Shown: piece after piece, positions 8,897 to 20,054 of the stretch
Layout of the letters: each line of letters starts with the position of its first letter
Numbering within the stretch: the stretch's first letter is position 1
Source of the DNA: Legionellales bacterium
GTDB lineage: Bacteria > Pseudomonadota > Gammaproteobacteria > Legionellales > Legionellaceae
DNA: 48,990 nt
Reading direction: 5' to 3'
Assembly: GCA_026399195.1 (NCBI GenBank)
Contig: JAPLRK010000069.1
Location: 86,262-135,251 of the forward strand
Position numbers and translations under genes: made by a program
The notes under the pieces: model-generated
The model's input: the letters and a program-made list of their open reading frames with translations, nothing else
What the model was told of the DNA's origin: nothing
The model's database searches: none

Positions 8897-9190
8897 ATGC
8901 AAACATGCTCTGAGATAACTCTCCTTCAGTTAAACCCAGATATCGTTTATACGGTGATCGATGATGATACGGTCATCATGAGGCCTCAAGATGATTATGT
9001 GTTCGGAGCCAATGCGATTGCGACGGACATTTGGCGGTTATTGGCTTCTCAGACCATGTCAATTTTAACGATAACGACATATATTCTTGAACATTATGAA
9101 GTTGAAGAAACTCGGTGTTTTACTGATATAAAAGCATTCATCGGGAGTCTCATTGAAGAAAATTTTGTTTGTATTGTCCAACCAACTTGA
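8897..9190 (+). CDS. PqqD-like RiPP recognition protein (lasso B1)
   Basis: The product is about 97 aa from the ATG at 8897, chosen because AGGA lies eight bases upstream. The same frame could extend to ATG 8888 or GTG 8867 (107 aa), with poorer ribosome sites. The pattern of short strands then helices (LNPDIVYTVIDDDTVIMRP, then FGANAIATDIWRLL, then a C-terminal FIGSLIEENFVCIV) is that of the PqqD/RRE fold, which binds RiPP leader peptides. In lasso clusters this is the B1 protein that grips the YxxP leader motif and presents it to the B2 protease and the cyclase. It is transcribed divergently from the precursor. No B2 transglutaminase-like protease is fused to it or next to it. Confidence 0.75.
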   Translation: MQTCSEITLLQLNPDIVYTVIDDDTVIMRPQDDYVFGANAIATDIWRLLASQTMSILTITTYILEHYEVEETRCFTDIKAFIGSLIEENFVCIVQPT

Positions 9191-9220
9191 TCCAAGATTA
9201 TGTTAAACTTCCTATTTTGA

Positions 9221-11116
<1,896 letters not shown>

Positions 11117-11127
11117 CACTTGGAAGT

Positions 11128-11197
11128 ATACCTTTGGACTCTGGACAAAAAGACATGAGGTCCTTTTCATGTCTTTTTGTCCAGAGTCCAAAGGTAT
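11128..11197. repeat. Perfect 31-bp inverted repeat, dispersed palindromic element copy 2
   Basis: The arms 11128-11158 and 11167-11197 are exact reverse complements around the 8-nt loop ggtccttt. The element fills most of the gap between parE and mrp. Its inner 40 nt (11143-11182) share sequence with the hairpin at 2161-2200, while the outer 15 bp per arm are unique to this copy. There is no T-tract after it. A stem of this length would be very stable in RNA and could end or protect the parE transcript, or form a cruciform in DNA. Confidence 0.88.
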
Positions 11198-11227
11198 GCA
11201 CCGCGACCATAAATTGACAGAAGGCGT

Positions 11228-12304
11228 ATGATGACCATTGATAAAACCATCGAGTCCATCTTAGCTCAGGTCCCTTGCCCTTTGCTGAACAAGACGGCAA
11301 CTGAATTAGGGTTAAATCCATCTCTCACCATAGAAAAAAATCACCTCACCCTCGCCTTATGCGCGGGTTTCCCGAGTGGCTTTTTGAAAGAAACGCTTCA
11401 ACCTACGCTTACCCTGGCTCTTCAGCATGCTTTGCCCCAATATGAGGTGAACGTCATAGTTGATCACGCCATCAAAGCCCACGTGACCCAATTGCCCGGC
11501 AAAGGATTACGTTCTGTCAAAAACACCATTGCCATCGCTTCCGGCAAAGGTGGCGTTGGCAAATCCACGGTAGCCGTTAATCTCGCCACTGCATTGGCTA
11601 GAAGTGGTGCCCGTGTGGGACTTTTAGATGCAGATATCTACGGGCCAAGCATACCCCTCATGTTAGGCCCGACAGCCACAATCAAAGTTCATGGAGAACG
11701 ATATTTGCCCGTGAGCGCACATGGCGTGCAAGCGATGTCGATAGGCTATCTTACCAGCGGTGAACCCGCCCTGATTTGGCGAGGTCCTATGCTTGCAAAA
11801 TCACTCATACAAATGATTGACATCACACAATGGGATGAGCTGGATTATCTATTCATTGATTTACCACCCGGCACCGGCGACATTCAACTAAGCCTCGTAC
11901 AAAAAATTCCATTAGCCGGCGCACTGATTGTCACCACGCCCCAACAAGTGGCTACCTTAGATGCAGAAAAAGCCATCAAGATGTTTGCAAAAACCAACAT
12001 TGATGTCCTGGGCCTCATCGAAAACATGTCAACCCACGTCTGTTCCAAATGCGGTCATCATGAAGCCATTTTCAGCAGCGGCGGTGCCAAACACCTTTGT
12101 GAATCCTATGCCGTTCCTTTATTGGGTCAATGGCCGCTCGACCGTCAAATCAGCACCCACAGCGACCAAGGCACCCCCACCAGCGCCACAGGCAACAGCG
12201 ACCTCACCATGATGATGATCAAATCCGCACTAGAGGCGACAATTGAACTGTCTAAAAAATCATTGAATTATGCCAACAAATTCCCAAATATTTTAGTAGA
12301 GTAG
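11228..12304 (+). CDS. mrp: Mrp/ApbC family iron-sulfur cluster carrier ATPase
   Basis: This 358-aa protein is a P-loop ATPase that binds and transfers Fe-S clusters to apoproteins in the cytoplasm. A short N-terminal MIP18-like domain (about residues 1-85) precedes the deviant Walker A ASGKGGVGKST. The switch region LLDADIYGPSIPLML and FIDLPPGTGDIQLSL are typical of Mrp/NBP35. The cluster-binding CxxC is in HVCSKCGHHEAIF. ATG 11228 or ATG 11231 could be used; AGAAGG is just upstream of both. It follows parE and the hairpin on the same strand. Confidence 0.93.
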   Translation: MMTIDKTIESILAQVPCPLLNKTATELGLNPSLTIEKNHLTLALCAGFPSGFLKETLQPTLTLALQHALPQYEVNVIVDHAIKAHVTQLPGKGLRSVKNTIAIASGKGGVGKSTVAVNLATALARSGARVGLLDADIYGPSIPLMLGPTATIKVHGERYLPVSAHGVQAMSIGYLTSGEPALIWRGPMLAKSLIQMIDITQWDELDYLFIDLPPGTGDIQLSLVQKIPLAGALIVTTPQQVATLDAEKAIKMFAKTNIDVLGLIENMSTHVCSKCGHHEAIFSSGGAKHLCESYAVPLLGQWPLDRQISTHSDQGTPTSATGNSDLTMMMIKSALEATIELSKKSLNYANKFPNILVE

Positions 12305-12344
12305 GCATTTGATATTTCCTGTTGACAATGGGGGGGAAACCATC

Positions 12345-12467
12345 ATGACTAAGAGAAATATCGGTAATGACATTATTCAGGGTATGACGGATGCTTTAGA
12401 ATTTGTCCGCGGTAATAAAACGGGAGCTGTTGTTCATAATGTTAACAAACTCATTAAGTTAGAGTGA
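12345..12467 (+). CDS. 40-aa ORF resembling a truncated antitoxin N-terminus
   Basis: The ORF encodes MTKRNIGNDIIQGMTDALEF and 20 further residues and ends with a proper stop. A G-rich ribosome site (seven G then AAA) lies at 12330-12339. The N-terminus resembles the start of small HTH antitoxins and regulators (HigA/YiaG-like 'KRNI..EI..G..EA.....G'), which normally continue for another 50-60 residues into a helix-turn-helix. Here that domain is missing, and the last 34 bases overlap the 3' end of the convergent spermidine-synthase-like gene. It is probably a remnant of a toxin-antitoxin gene cut off by a rearrangement. A genuine microprotein is the alternative. No toxin gene is adjacent. 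Confidence 0.4.
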   Translation: MTKRNIGNDIIQGMTDALEFVRGNKTGAVVHNVNKLIKLE

Positions 12468-13435
12468 TCGTTCGTCCAAACCAAGGCATCATCTTCACTT
12501 ACAAAACGCCAACCCAACTCACTCATCAAGTGCCCAGCCATTTGCTCATTGCTCGTGAGAATCGCCCACTCTGAGGCAAGCTGTCCCAGACGAAAAGTCG
12601 CGGGTTGTATTTTATGCAGCACTATCAAATCTAATTGACGTCCAGCCCCAGTCAAAACTGGCAACACTCGCAAATGTCGATTCGTGATGTTCACCAGAAT
12701 CACACCATCCGCAGACAGTTTTTTCAGATACATTGCCACAGCTTCAAGTGTCAACAAATGAATGGGGATCGCATCTGAATTGAAGGCATCCATGACCAGG
12801 AGATCAACTGATGCATCGGCAACGTGTTTTACGGCCAATAACCCATCGTCTTTGATCAAGGTCACATGAGGTGGACAATCTCGCAAATAGGTGAACAATT
12901 TAGGATTTTTTGCCATTTGGATGATTTGCTCATCGATTTCAACGATGGTGAGATGGTCTTGTGTGCGAAATTGACAAGCCATCATACCCGTTCCTAACCC
13001 GAGAATCATCGCTCGTAAAGGATGATGAATCGCTTGAAGTTGGCGAACCACAGGATATACGGCACCATAATAAGCTCTTGCCCCATCGATAGGATTGTCA
13101 TCCTTTGGCACCTGAAACCCATGAAGGGTGCTTTGACTCATCAATACATGAGCCCCTGCTGCAGAAAACACCTGTTTCGCACCATAAAAATTACGCGATT
13201 GACTGAGGATATGTGTTGTCTTAAACCAAGGAGAAAAGAGGAACAGGAGAAAAATCGCCGCACTGATCCATAAACTTCGAGAACTCCCCGGCCAAATCAT
13301 AAAAAGAGCACATGCGATGAAGGGTAACACACCTCCCATGCCCCTATCTGGCAAGAAAACATTCATCAACATGAGTGCGAATACAGTCATAGGAATGACC
13401 CATGATGTTTTAGCTTTTAAAGGCACACAACTCAA
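12434..13435 (-). CDS. Spermidine-synthase-like C-terminal half of split MFS/SpeE fusion
   Basis: The 333-aa frame has about four membrane segments (about residues 10-75) followed by a soluble SAM-dependent aminopropyltransferase-like domain. That domain shows LGLGTGMMACQF, the acidic VEIDEQIIQMA and LVMDAFNSDAIPIHLLT. These are hallmarks of the 'fused MFS transporter/spermidine synthase' family, about 740-760 aa in one chain. The N-terminal half is the frame ending at 13432, offset by one base. The first start of this frame is a TTG inside the sequence CTGTTTTGAG. One extra T in that T4 run would restore a single protein. Polyamine synthesis activity is not certain for this family. Probably a frameshifted gene. 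Confidence 0.7.
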   Translation of the reverse strand: MSCVPLKAKTSWVIPMTVFALMLMNVFLPDRGMGGVLPFIACALFMIWPGSSRSLWISAAIFLLFLFSPWFKTTHILSQSRNFYGAKQVFSAAGAHVLMSQSTLHGFQVPKDDNPIDGARAYYGAVYPVVRQLQAIHHPLRAMILGLGTGMMACQFRTQDHLTIVEIDEQIIQMAKNPKLFTYLRDCPPHVTLIKDDGLLAVKHVADASVDLLVMDAFNSDAIPIHLLTLEAVAMYLKKLSADGVILVNITNRHLRVLPVLTGAGRQLDLIVLHKIQPATFRLGQLASEWAILTSNEQMAGHLMSELGWRFVSEDDALVWTNDHSNLMSLLTL

Positions 13436-14565
13436 AACAGCCTAGGCGCCAATAGTCCATTGAAAATTCCGGCAAGAACCCCACCTAAACTCAAACAAAA
13501 ATAAAAAGTGGTCAACTGATTGGGATTCGGACGACGCTCAACCAACTCTCCGTGACACAAGAGGGCCAACATAAAAAACCCAAGACAATTCACAAAAATC
13601 ACCCAGATCACTGGCAAGCGACTAGCACCCCAGATGAAACAAATCATGAGGAAAAGCACAGAGATCAAAACGTTGCGCACAACCCATGCATGAGAAAGAA
13701 TCGGTTTTTTTGCAAAAGTTACCACAAAAGAAAACAAATAAAGCGCTAAAGGGACCACCCAGAGCATAGGCGTAGGCGCCAAATCCATAGACATATAAAA
13801 AGTGACACCAAGCATCAAGCTACAAGGCACAAAACTCAAAAAAATCCAGCAGGCTTTCATCCTCCAAGCAATATTGGAGGATTTGACGACTTCCATCGGT
13901 GATGCGGCATATCTAGGCACAAAAAGAAGACAGAACAACAATCCCAGATAAACGAAAAACATCACATTCCAAACATCCAATTGCAGACTTAACCCACTGT
14001 AACGCTCAACCAACCAAGGATAACTTATCAAAGCCAGCAGACTGCCCGCATTACTCGCAGCATACAAAAAATAAGGATCGTTTTCACGTAGATCAGAACA
14101 TCTCAAATAAGCAACCTGCAACAAGGGTGCAGATGCTGCGATCACCAACAAAGGTAAACCAAGCTGCGAAATCAAATCACTTAAAATCTGCAATTCAGGT
14201 ATCCCAACACTGACGCTAGGCACACAAGCCAAAGGCCAAACACTGATACATAATAAACAAACGAACACATGAAGGATTCGCCACAATCTCACCCCCCGCA
14301 ACCGACTTAATGCCCAAGCATAACCATAGGCCAGCAACAAAAGCAGTTGGAAAAACAACATACAGACCGTCCACACAGACGGCGTACCTCCATAAACAGG
14401 CAATAAGATTTTAGCCACCATCGGCTGAATGATGAACAATAGGCCGGCACTTAGGAAAAGAGTCGCTGAGAAAAGAAGCCGGCTTCTAGAAAAAAACCCC
14501 CATGAATGACGAAGGTCCGTTGCCCTACCTACACGATGCACTAAGCATCCAATGGGCTTTTTCAT
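13432..14565 (-). CDS. MFS-like N-terminal half of split MFS/SpeE fusion
   Basis: This membrane protein carries the family signature FIIQPMVAKILLPVYGGTPSVWT near its start, then about ten hydrophobic segments, ending NGLLAPRLF at a TGA. In intact relatives this junction continues without interruption into four more helices and the spermidine-synthase domain, here found one frame over (12434-13435). I start at ATG 14565 (MKKPIGCLVHR). The frame is open further upstream but that part lies inside the Dps gene. The start overlaps the end of the Dps gene by about 40 nt. Function of the intact family is poorly known; export of or action on polyamine-like substrates is inferred. Confidence 0.65.
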   Translation of the reverse strand: MKKPIGCLVHRVGRATDLRHSWGFFSRSRLLFSATLFLSAGLLFIIQPMVAKILLPVYGGTPSVWTVCMLFFQLLLLLAYGYAWALSRLRGVRLWRILHVFVCLLCISVWPLACVPSVSVGIPELQILSDLISQLGLPLLVIAASAPLLQVAYLRCSDLRENDPYFLYAASNAGSLLALISYPWLVERYSGLSLQLDVWNVMFFVYLGLLFCLLFVPRYAASPMEVVKSSNIAWRMKACWIFLSFVPCSLMLGVTFYMSMDLAPTPMLWVVPLALYLFSFVVTFAKKPILSHAWVVRNVLISVLFLMICFIWGASRLPVIWVIFVNCLGFFMLALLCHGELVERRPNPNQLTTFYFCLSLGGVLAGIFNGLLAPRLF

Positions 14566-14959
14566 GGGCCGAGATTCGTTCAGATAACAAGGTGATACTG
14601 CCCTCATCCTTTTGAGCTTGTGCCAATGCCATGGCCTGCTCAACATCACGCACCATCGTTTGATGATCATGCGCCAAGTCTCTGATCATTTTATCGGCAT
14701 CTATTTGAGAATCCCCTTCTTTGAGGGTCATCAACCGCAAATAGTCCTGAAATGTGGCCGGGGCTTTTTGATTCATCATCAACATCCGTTCAGCAATACC
14801 ATCGACAGCGGCTGCAAGCTCTAAATATTGCATTTCAAACAATTGATGCAAAGAATAAAAATGAGGCCCCCTCACATGCCAGTGATAATTTTGTGTTTTT
14901 AAATAAAGCACATAGGTGTTCGCCAAAATAACAGACAATCGATCAGTCACTGCATCCAC
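14525..14959 (-). CDS. dps: Dps/ferritin-like DNA-protection and iron-storage protein
   Basis: This 144-aa protein belongs to the Dps branch of ferritins, which forms dodecamers, oxidises Fe(II) with hydrogen peroxide and can shield DNA. The ferroxidase signature is clear: QNYHWHVRGPHFYSLHQLFE followed by VDGIAERM, giving the His, Asp and Glu ligands shared between subunits. The C-terminal helix is present (LLSERISAHEKAHWMLSAS). The start at 14959 has GGAG about 11 bases upstream. It is upstream of, and slightly overlaps, the split MFS/SpeE gene on the same strand. Dps genes are commonly stress- or stationary-phase-induced, but no regulator site was identified here. Confidence 0.88.
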   Translation of the reverse strand: MDAVTDRLSVILANTYVLYLKTQNYHWHVRGPHFYSLHQLFEMQYLELAAAVDGIAERMLMMNQKAPATFQDYLRLMTLKEGDSQIDADKMIRDLAHDHQTMVRDVEQAMALAQAQKDEGSITLLSERISAHEKAHWMLSASCR

Positions 14960-15121
14960 AATCAGACTCCATTGAATTGATGTTGAAAATCATCATAAAG
15001 GCTAAAGCACATGGGATCAATGCATCCCTCTTTATTTTGTCAGTGCTTTTTTCATCAAGACTTGTCAAATGTCCAAACGAATATGGTAAAATTCGCGACT
15101 TTCATCCGGATAGGTTAAACC

Positions 15122-17887
15122 ATGGACAAAACATATGCCCCAGAAACCATTGAAAAAGTTTGTTATCAACAATGGGAAAGCCAACACCATTTTGAACCTA
15201 CCGGTTTGGGAAAACCCTTTTGCATCATGCTTCCACCGCCGAATGTCACGGGTAGTTTACATATGGGACATGGTTTTCAACTGACCTTGATGGATGCCTT
15301 GGTTCGCTATCATCGCATGAAAGGTGAGCGGACTTTATGGCAGCCAGGGACTGATCATGCGGGGATTTCTACACAACTAGTGGTAGAAGGCCAACTTGAA
15401 AAAGAAGGCTTATCCCGTAAACACATGACTCGAGATGCTTTTTTAAAACGCGTTTGGTCCTGGAAAGATCACTCTGGCGGGGAAATTACTCAACAAATGC
15501 GGCGCATGGGGGCATCAGCGACCTGGTCTCGTGAACGATTTACGATGGATGAGGGGTTATCCGCAGCTGTTCAAAAAGTTTTTGTCCAATTGTTTGAGGA
15601 AGGACTTATCTATCGCGGCACACGATTGGTGAATTGGGATCCCAAATTGGGAACGGCGATTTCTGATTTAGAGGTCATCTCTGAAGAAGAAGACGGTTTT
15701 CTCTGGCACATCCGATATATGCTCGCAGACTCTGATCTCTCCGTAGTGATTGCCACAACACGTCCAGAAACATTGTTGGGCGATGCAGCGGTCGCCGTTC
15801 ATCCAGACGACCCAAGATATCAACATCTGATCGGTAAAAAAGCCCGCTTGCCTTTATGCAACCGCTTGATCCCCATCATTGCAGACACCTATGTCCAACC
15901 TGAATTTGGCAGTGGCTGCGTCAAAATCACACCCGCACATGATTTTAATGACTACGAAGTCGGCAAACGTCACGACTTACCTCAAATCAATATCTTGAAC
16001 AAAAAAGGCGAAATCAACAAAAACGCACCCGTCAAATATCAAGGTATGGACCGATTTGTCGCACGCGCCGAAATCATCAAAGCATTAGATAGTGCAGGCT
16101 TACTGGTCAAGACAGAACCCCACCGACTCAAGGTGCCACGAGGAGAAAAATCCAACGTGATCATTGAGCCCCTCCTCACTGACCAATGGTATGTCAAAAC
16201 CAAACCTCTTGCACAACCCGCCATCGACGCTGTCAAAAAGGGTGACATCCAGTTTGTTCCTGAAAACTGGAGTAAAACGTACTTTCAGTGGATGGAACAC
16301 ATCGAAGATTGGTGTATCAGTCGCCAACTTTGGTGGGGTCATCGAATCCCTGCTTGGTATGATGTTGAAGGTCATGTGTATGTCGGATATAGCGAAAATG
16401 ACGTGAGATTCAAACATAAATTAGACAAAGATATGCCCTTGATGCAAGATGAAGATGTCCTAGACACCTGGTTTTCTTCAGCACTCTGGCCCTTCACAAC
16501 CCTAGGATGGCCCGACAGAACGCCAGAACTTGAAGAATTTTACCCCACCTCCGTATTGGTTACCGGCTTTGACATCATCTTTTTTTGGGTTGCACGCATG
16601 ATCATGATGGGCCTGAAATTTACCGGGAAAATCCCTTTCAAACAAGTGATCATCACGGGTTTGATTTGTGACAATGAAGGCAAAAAAATGTCCAAGTCAA
16701 AAGGAAATGTGCTAGATCCCATCGACATCATAGACGGCATTACACTCCATGACTTGGTGCAAAAACGAACCAAAGATTTGGTGTTGCATTCGATACGTGA
16801 TAAAGTTGAAAAAGACACCCGTAAAGACTTTTCAGAAGGTATTGCCGCCTATGGCACTGACGCTCTACGGTTCACCTACTGCGCCCTCGCCTCCCATGCA
16901 CGAACCGTACGCTTTGATATGAATCGTGTGGAAGGGTACCGTCACTTTTGTAATAAATTATGGAATGCTGCTCGTTTTGTTCTCATGAGCACCTCTGAAG
17001 AAAGCATTGATTTTGGTGATGGTGCGTTTCAATACAGCCCGGCAGATAAATGGATTGGCTCTCGCTTACAACGAACCATTGCCCTATGCCATCAACACTT
17101 CGCAGGCACCCGTTTTGATTTACTGGCGCAGGTTTTGTACGAGTTTGTATGGTATGAGTACTGCGATTGGTACCTCGAGTTAGCAAAACCCGTGCTTTAC
17201 GACCGAAATGCACTAAGCGCCATGAAACGCGGCACGCGTCACACTTTGATTCTTGTGCTTGAAAATATCCTCAAACTACTACACCCCTTAATTCCCTTCA
17301 TCACAGAAAACATTTGGTTGAGAATGTTTCAAGGCCCTAACGATAACAATGAATCTATCATGCACGCTCCCTACCCCGAAGTCGATGACACCTGGGTAGA
17401 TGAAGTCATTGAAGCTGAGATGGAATGGGTGAAACAAATGGTACAATCCATTCGCACCATTCGCAGTGAAATGTCCATTAACCCATCAAAACGCATCCCC
17501 CTTCTTTTGAAAAATGTGGCTGTAAACAGCCTAATTCTTGTTGAGAAATATACGCCTTTGTTCATGACCCTTTGTAAGTTGACCAAAGTTCATTGTCTAG
17601 ATCCAAAAGACGGGGTTCCCGTCTCAGCTTCGGCAGTCGTTGGGGACATAGAATTATTGATCCCAATGGCCGACCTAATCGACAAACAAGCTGAATTAGC
17701 ACGGCTCGAAAAAGAGCTCACTAAACTTGAGAAAGAGATAAGCTTCATGGAAAGCAAGCTCAATAACAGCGTTTTTACAGAAAAAGCCCCCCAAGACATC
17801 ATCCAAAAAGAACGCGGGAAATTGGCTCAAGCACAATTGACTAAGAACAAGTTGCTACATCACCAAACCACTATTTTGGCCTTATGA
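15122..17887 (+). CDS. valS: Valine--tRNA ligase
   Basis: ValRS charges tRNA-Val and edits misacylated threonine. The 921-aa protein is full length. It has the class I signatures HMGH (residues 47-50, in [15 protein letters not shown]) and KMSKS (522-526). The editing domain lies between them ([20 protein letters not shown]), then the anticodon-binding helical region, and a C-terminal coiled-coil arm ([23 protein letters not shown]) that contacts the tRNA. AGG lies about ten bases before the ATG. Upstream, TTGTCA near 15063 and TAAAAT near 15088 could form a weak promoter with a long 19-base spacer. The gene converges on the OPT transporter gene with a 6-nt overlap. Confidence 0.97.
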   Translation: MDKTYAPETIEKVCYQQWESQHHFEPTGLGKPFCIMLPPPNVTGSLHMGHGFQLTLMDALVRYHRMKGERTLWQPGTDHAGISTQLVVEGQLEKEGLSRKHMTRDAFLKRVWSWKDHSGGEITQQMRRMGASATWSRERFTMDEGLSAAVQKVFVQLFEEGLIYRGTRLVNWDPKLGTAISDLEVISEEEDGFLWHIRYMLADSDLSVVIATTRPETLLGDAAVAVHPDDPRYQHLIGKKARLPLCNRLIPIIADTYVQPEFGSGCVKITPAHDFNDYEVGKRHDLPQINILNKKGEINKNAPVKYQGMDRFVARAEIIKALDSAGLLVKTEPHRLKVPRGEKSNVIIEPLLTDQWYVKTKPLAQPAIDAVKKGDIQFVPENWSKTYFQWMEHIEDWCISRQLWWGHRIPAWYDVEGHVYVGYSENDVRFKHKLDKDMPLMQDEDVLDTWFSSALWPFTTLGWPDRTPELEEFYPTSVLVTGFDIIFFWVARMIMMGLKFTGKIPFKQVIITGLICDNEGKKMSKSKGNVLDPIDIIDGITLHDLVQKRTKDLVLHSIRDKVEKDTRKDFSEGIAAYGTDALRFTYCALASHARTVRFDMNRVEGYRHFCNKLWNAARFVLMSTSEESIDFGDGAFQYSPADKWIGSRLQRTIALCHQHFAGTRFDLLAQVLYEFVWYEYCDWYLELAKPVLYDRNALSAMKRGTRHTLILVLENILKLLHPLIPFITENIWLRMFQGPNDNNESIMHAPYPEVDDTWVDEVIEAEMEWVKQMVQSIRTIRSEMSINPSKRIPLLLKNVAVNSLILVEKYTPLFMTLCKLTKVHCLDPKDGVPVSASAVVGDIELLIPMADLIDKQAELARLEKELTKLEKEISFMESKLNNSVFTEKAPQDIIQKERGKLAQAQLTKNKLLHHQTTILAL

Positions 17888-19861
17888 ATGACAGACACGA
17901 TGCTTTATCCAGCCGGCCAGCGTTAAGATAGAGACAATGCTTAACACGACACCGTACGGTTGCCACCCAGCCCCGGAGATTTGCAGGGCATCCGAACTGT
18001 GAAGAAGAGAAAAGGGGATGGCCAGTAACACATCCATCAGTGCCGAGCCCGCTACCAACCCACAGGCTATCAAGGTACCGACTTGCTTCTGCTGGCGCAC
18101 TTTGAGCTCATTTTTTTCCTGTTGACGCAAACGCCAAACCACATATTGTGAAATAATCCCCCCTAAAAACAAGGGAAATGAGGAGGAAAGAGGCAAATAC
18201 ATACCGATAGCTACCCCTAAAATAGAGAGTTGCAAGAAGCGCTGTAACTTAAGCGCTTGATAACAAAATAGGACTGTTAAAATAATCCCAGCCCCCATCA
18301 ACATCATCAACCACGGCAAGCTATGTTGAAACACAGCCTCAGTTACTGCGGCCAAGAGGGCGGCCGTTGGTGCTGGCAAAGATTGCCCCACATCCATACC
18401 TTCATGTGGCATGACACCAGCAATCCCATACACATTGAACAGCAATTGCATGACTGGCGGTATCACAAGAGCAGACACCACCACCCCCATCAATAGCATC
18501 AGCTGCTGCTTCCAAGGAGTGGCCCCCACCAACTGACCCACCTTCAAATCTTGCGTGTTGTCATTAGCAATAGCGGCAATTCCTGTAACCACTGAGCCAA
18601 TCACAATGGTGATGGCCTCTGCAGCCTTGATTTGCCCTTGAGTGAGTGGCAAAGGTACCACTGAATTGATAACACAAAGCAAAAGCCAGGCCGCAAACAA
18701 TATCCCTGCAATCACAATCGAACTCCCGGGGCTTGCGGTCACACCGACCATGCCTGAGAAATAAGCGGTGATAACAGAGAATAAGAACCCAATGATGAGC
18801 ACATACAACACTATTCCAAAAATCAAGCTCGGAGAAAAATGACCATCCAACCCCGCCATTTTCAAGGGAAGAATCGCTTGAAAAAAGACAAACAGCACCG
18901 CAGAGATCATCAATATCCCAATGATAATATAGGGCATAGGAATATCTTTGTCGGTGCGAGGCAATTGAATGCTCGTATTATTTTTTGCAATAAAAGCGTG
19001 AAAAGACACCCGCATACTTTTCTGCAAGGGTTTGATGAGTTTGATGAACGTCCAAAGGCCTGCGCATAACATAGCGCCAATCCCAAGATATCGCATCTCA
19101 CTGTTCCACAATGACACAACGGCCTCTTGTGCTGATGAATGCAGCATAAATTCTGGATAACATTGGCTCACCACAGGCAATGCAAATATCCAGGCGATGG
19201 TTGCCCCTAACAAGATGCTCAAAGCCATGTCAACACCAACCAGATAACCCGCCCCCACCATGGTCGCTGAAAACCCAAACCCAAATCCGAACAAAGTCTT
19301 ACGTGCCACAAACCAATAACTCCATTGGCTGGCAATGAGTTTAAAACCCAGCTGGAAGAGCTCCAAGAGGGCACCGATTGCGCCGCCTATCACAATGTCT
19401 CGGATCCCTTCTTTTTCAACCGATCCTTTCAACACCTCTGCAATCGCTTGGCCCTCAGGAAATTTGAGCATCGGCTCATTCACCAGCACACGCCGAAGAG
19501 GAATGGAAAATAGCACGCCAAGGATTCCACCACTCACCGCAATGAAAAAATTGGTCCAATAATCAAATCCATGCCAATATTCAATAATGATCAATGCGGG
19601 AATAGTATAAACAATACCTCCAGCCACGGCCTCCCCTGCAGACGCTGCGGTTTGTACTGCATTGTTTTCAAGGATGGTGGGATTTTTAAATAGGCGCAAG
19701 ATGCCCATGGAAAGGATAGCGGCTGGGATCGAGGCTGAGGTCAAAATGCCCAATTTCAGTGCCATAAATGCATTGGACATGGCCAAAACGACAGCCAAAA
19801 TAATCGCCAATAGAATACTGCGAACCGTGAGTTCTGCCATGTCTGTCACTTTTTCACTCAT
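17882..19861 (-). CDS. OPT-family oligopeptide transporter
   Basis: This 659-aa inner-membrane protein belongs to the OPT (oligopeptide transporter) family. It has about 15 hydrophobic segments, and the conserved N-terminal region [19 protein letters not shown]-like and [25 protein letters not shown] is easily recognised. The Asn/Asp-rich loop [21 protein letters not shown] is also typical. Bacterial OPT members import oligopeptides or metal-ligand complexes by proton coupling; the substrate cannot be read from sequence. The length is normal. The 3' end overlaps the valS stop by 6 nt on the opposite strand with no room for a terminator. In an amino-acid-consuming bacterium peptide uptake is a reasonable role. 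Confidence 0.9.
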   Translation of the reverse strand: MSEKVTDMAELTVRSILLAIILAVVLAMSNAFMALKLGILTSASIPAAILSMGILRLFKNPTILENNAVQTAASAGEAVAGGIVYTIPALIIIEYWHGFDYWTNFFIAVSGGILGVLFSIPLRRVLVNEPMLKFPEGQAIAEVLKGSVEKEGIRDIVIGGAIGALLELFQLGFKLIASQWSYWFVARKTLFGFGFGFSATMVGAGYLVGVDMALSILLGATIAWIFALPVVSQCYPEFMLHSSAQEAVVSLWNSEMRYLGIGAMLCAGLWTFIKLIKPLQKSMRVSFHAFIAKNNTSIQLPRTDKDIPMPYIIIGILMISAVLFVFFQAILPLKMAGLDGHFSPSLIFGIVLYVLIIGFLFSVITAYFSGMVGVTASPGSSIVIAGILFAAWLLLCVINSVVPLPLTQGQIKAAEAITIVIGSVVTGIAAIANDNTQDLKVGQLVGATPWKQQLMLLMGVVVSALVIPPVMQLLFNVYGIAGVMPHEGMDVGQSLPAPTAALLAAVTEAVFQHSLPWLMMLMGAGIILTVLFCYQALKLQRFLQLSILGVAIGMYLPLSSSFPLFLGGIISQYVVWRLRQQEKNELKVRQQKQVGTLIACGLVAGSALMDVLLAIPFSLLHSSDALQISGAGWQPYGVVLSIVSILTLAGWIKHRVCHS

Positions 19862-20054
19862 GAGAGAAGACGCCTTTTGAATCTTTGCACCATAGTCCGT
19901 TCATCATCACCTCATGGGGAACCGACGAGCCGAAATGATAACACAATTCTGCACTAGCGATCGCCTGGGCTGTCTGTTCCAACCGATTTGATTGATGATG
20001 GTGGCATTGATAAGTAGAGATTTCATGCGGATCACTCCCAATGAGGGACCTCAT
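19854..20054 (-). CDS. Small uncertain ORF between SDR and OPT genes
   Basis: This 66-aa frame fills the 170-nt gap between the SDR and OPT genes and overlaps both (22-23 nt and 8 nt). It contains a His cluster (CHHHQ) and ELCYHFGSSVPHEVMMNGL, and has no membrane segment. Amino-acid composition looks protein-like, but the ribosome site before ATG 20054 is poor. I do not recognise it. It may be a real small protein translated from the SDR-OPT transcript, or a chance frame. Confidence 0.3.
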   Translation of the reverse strand: MRSLIGSDPHEISTYQCHHHQSNRLEQTAQAIASAELCYHFGSSVPHEVMMNGLWCKDSKGVFSHE

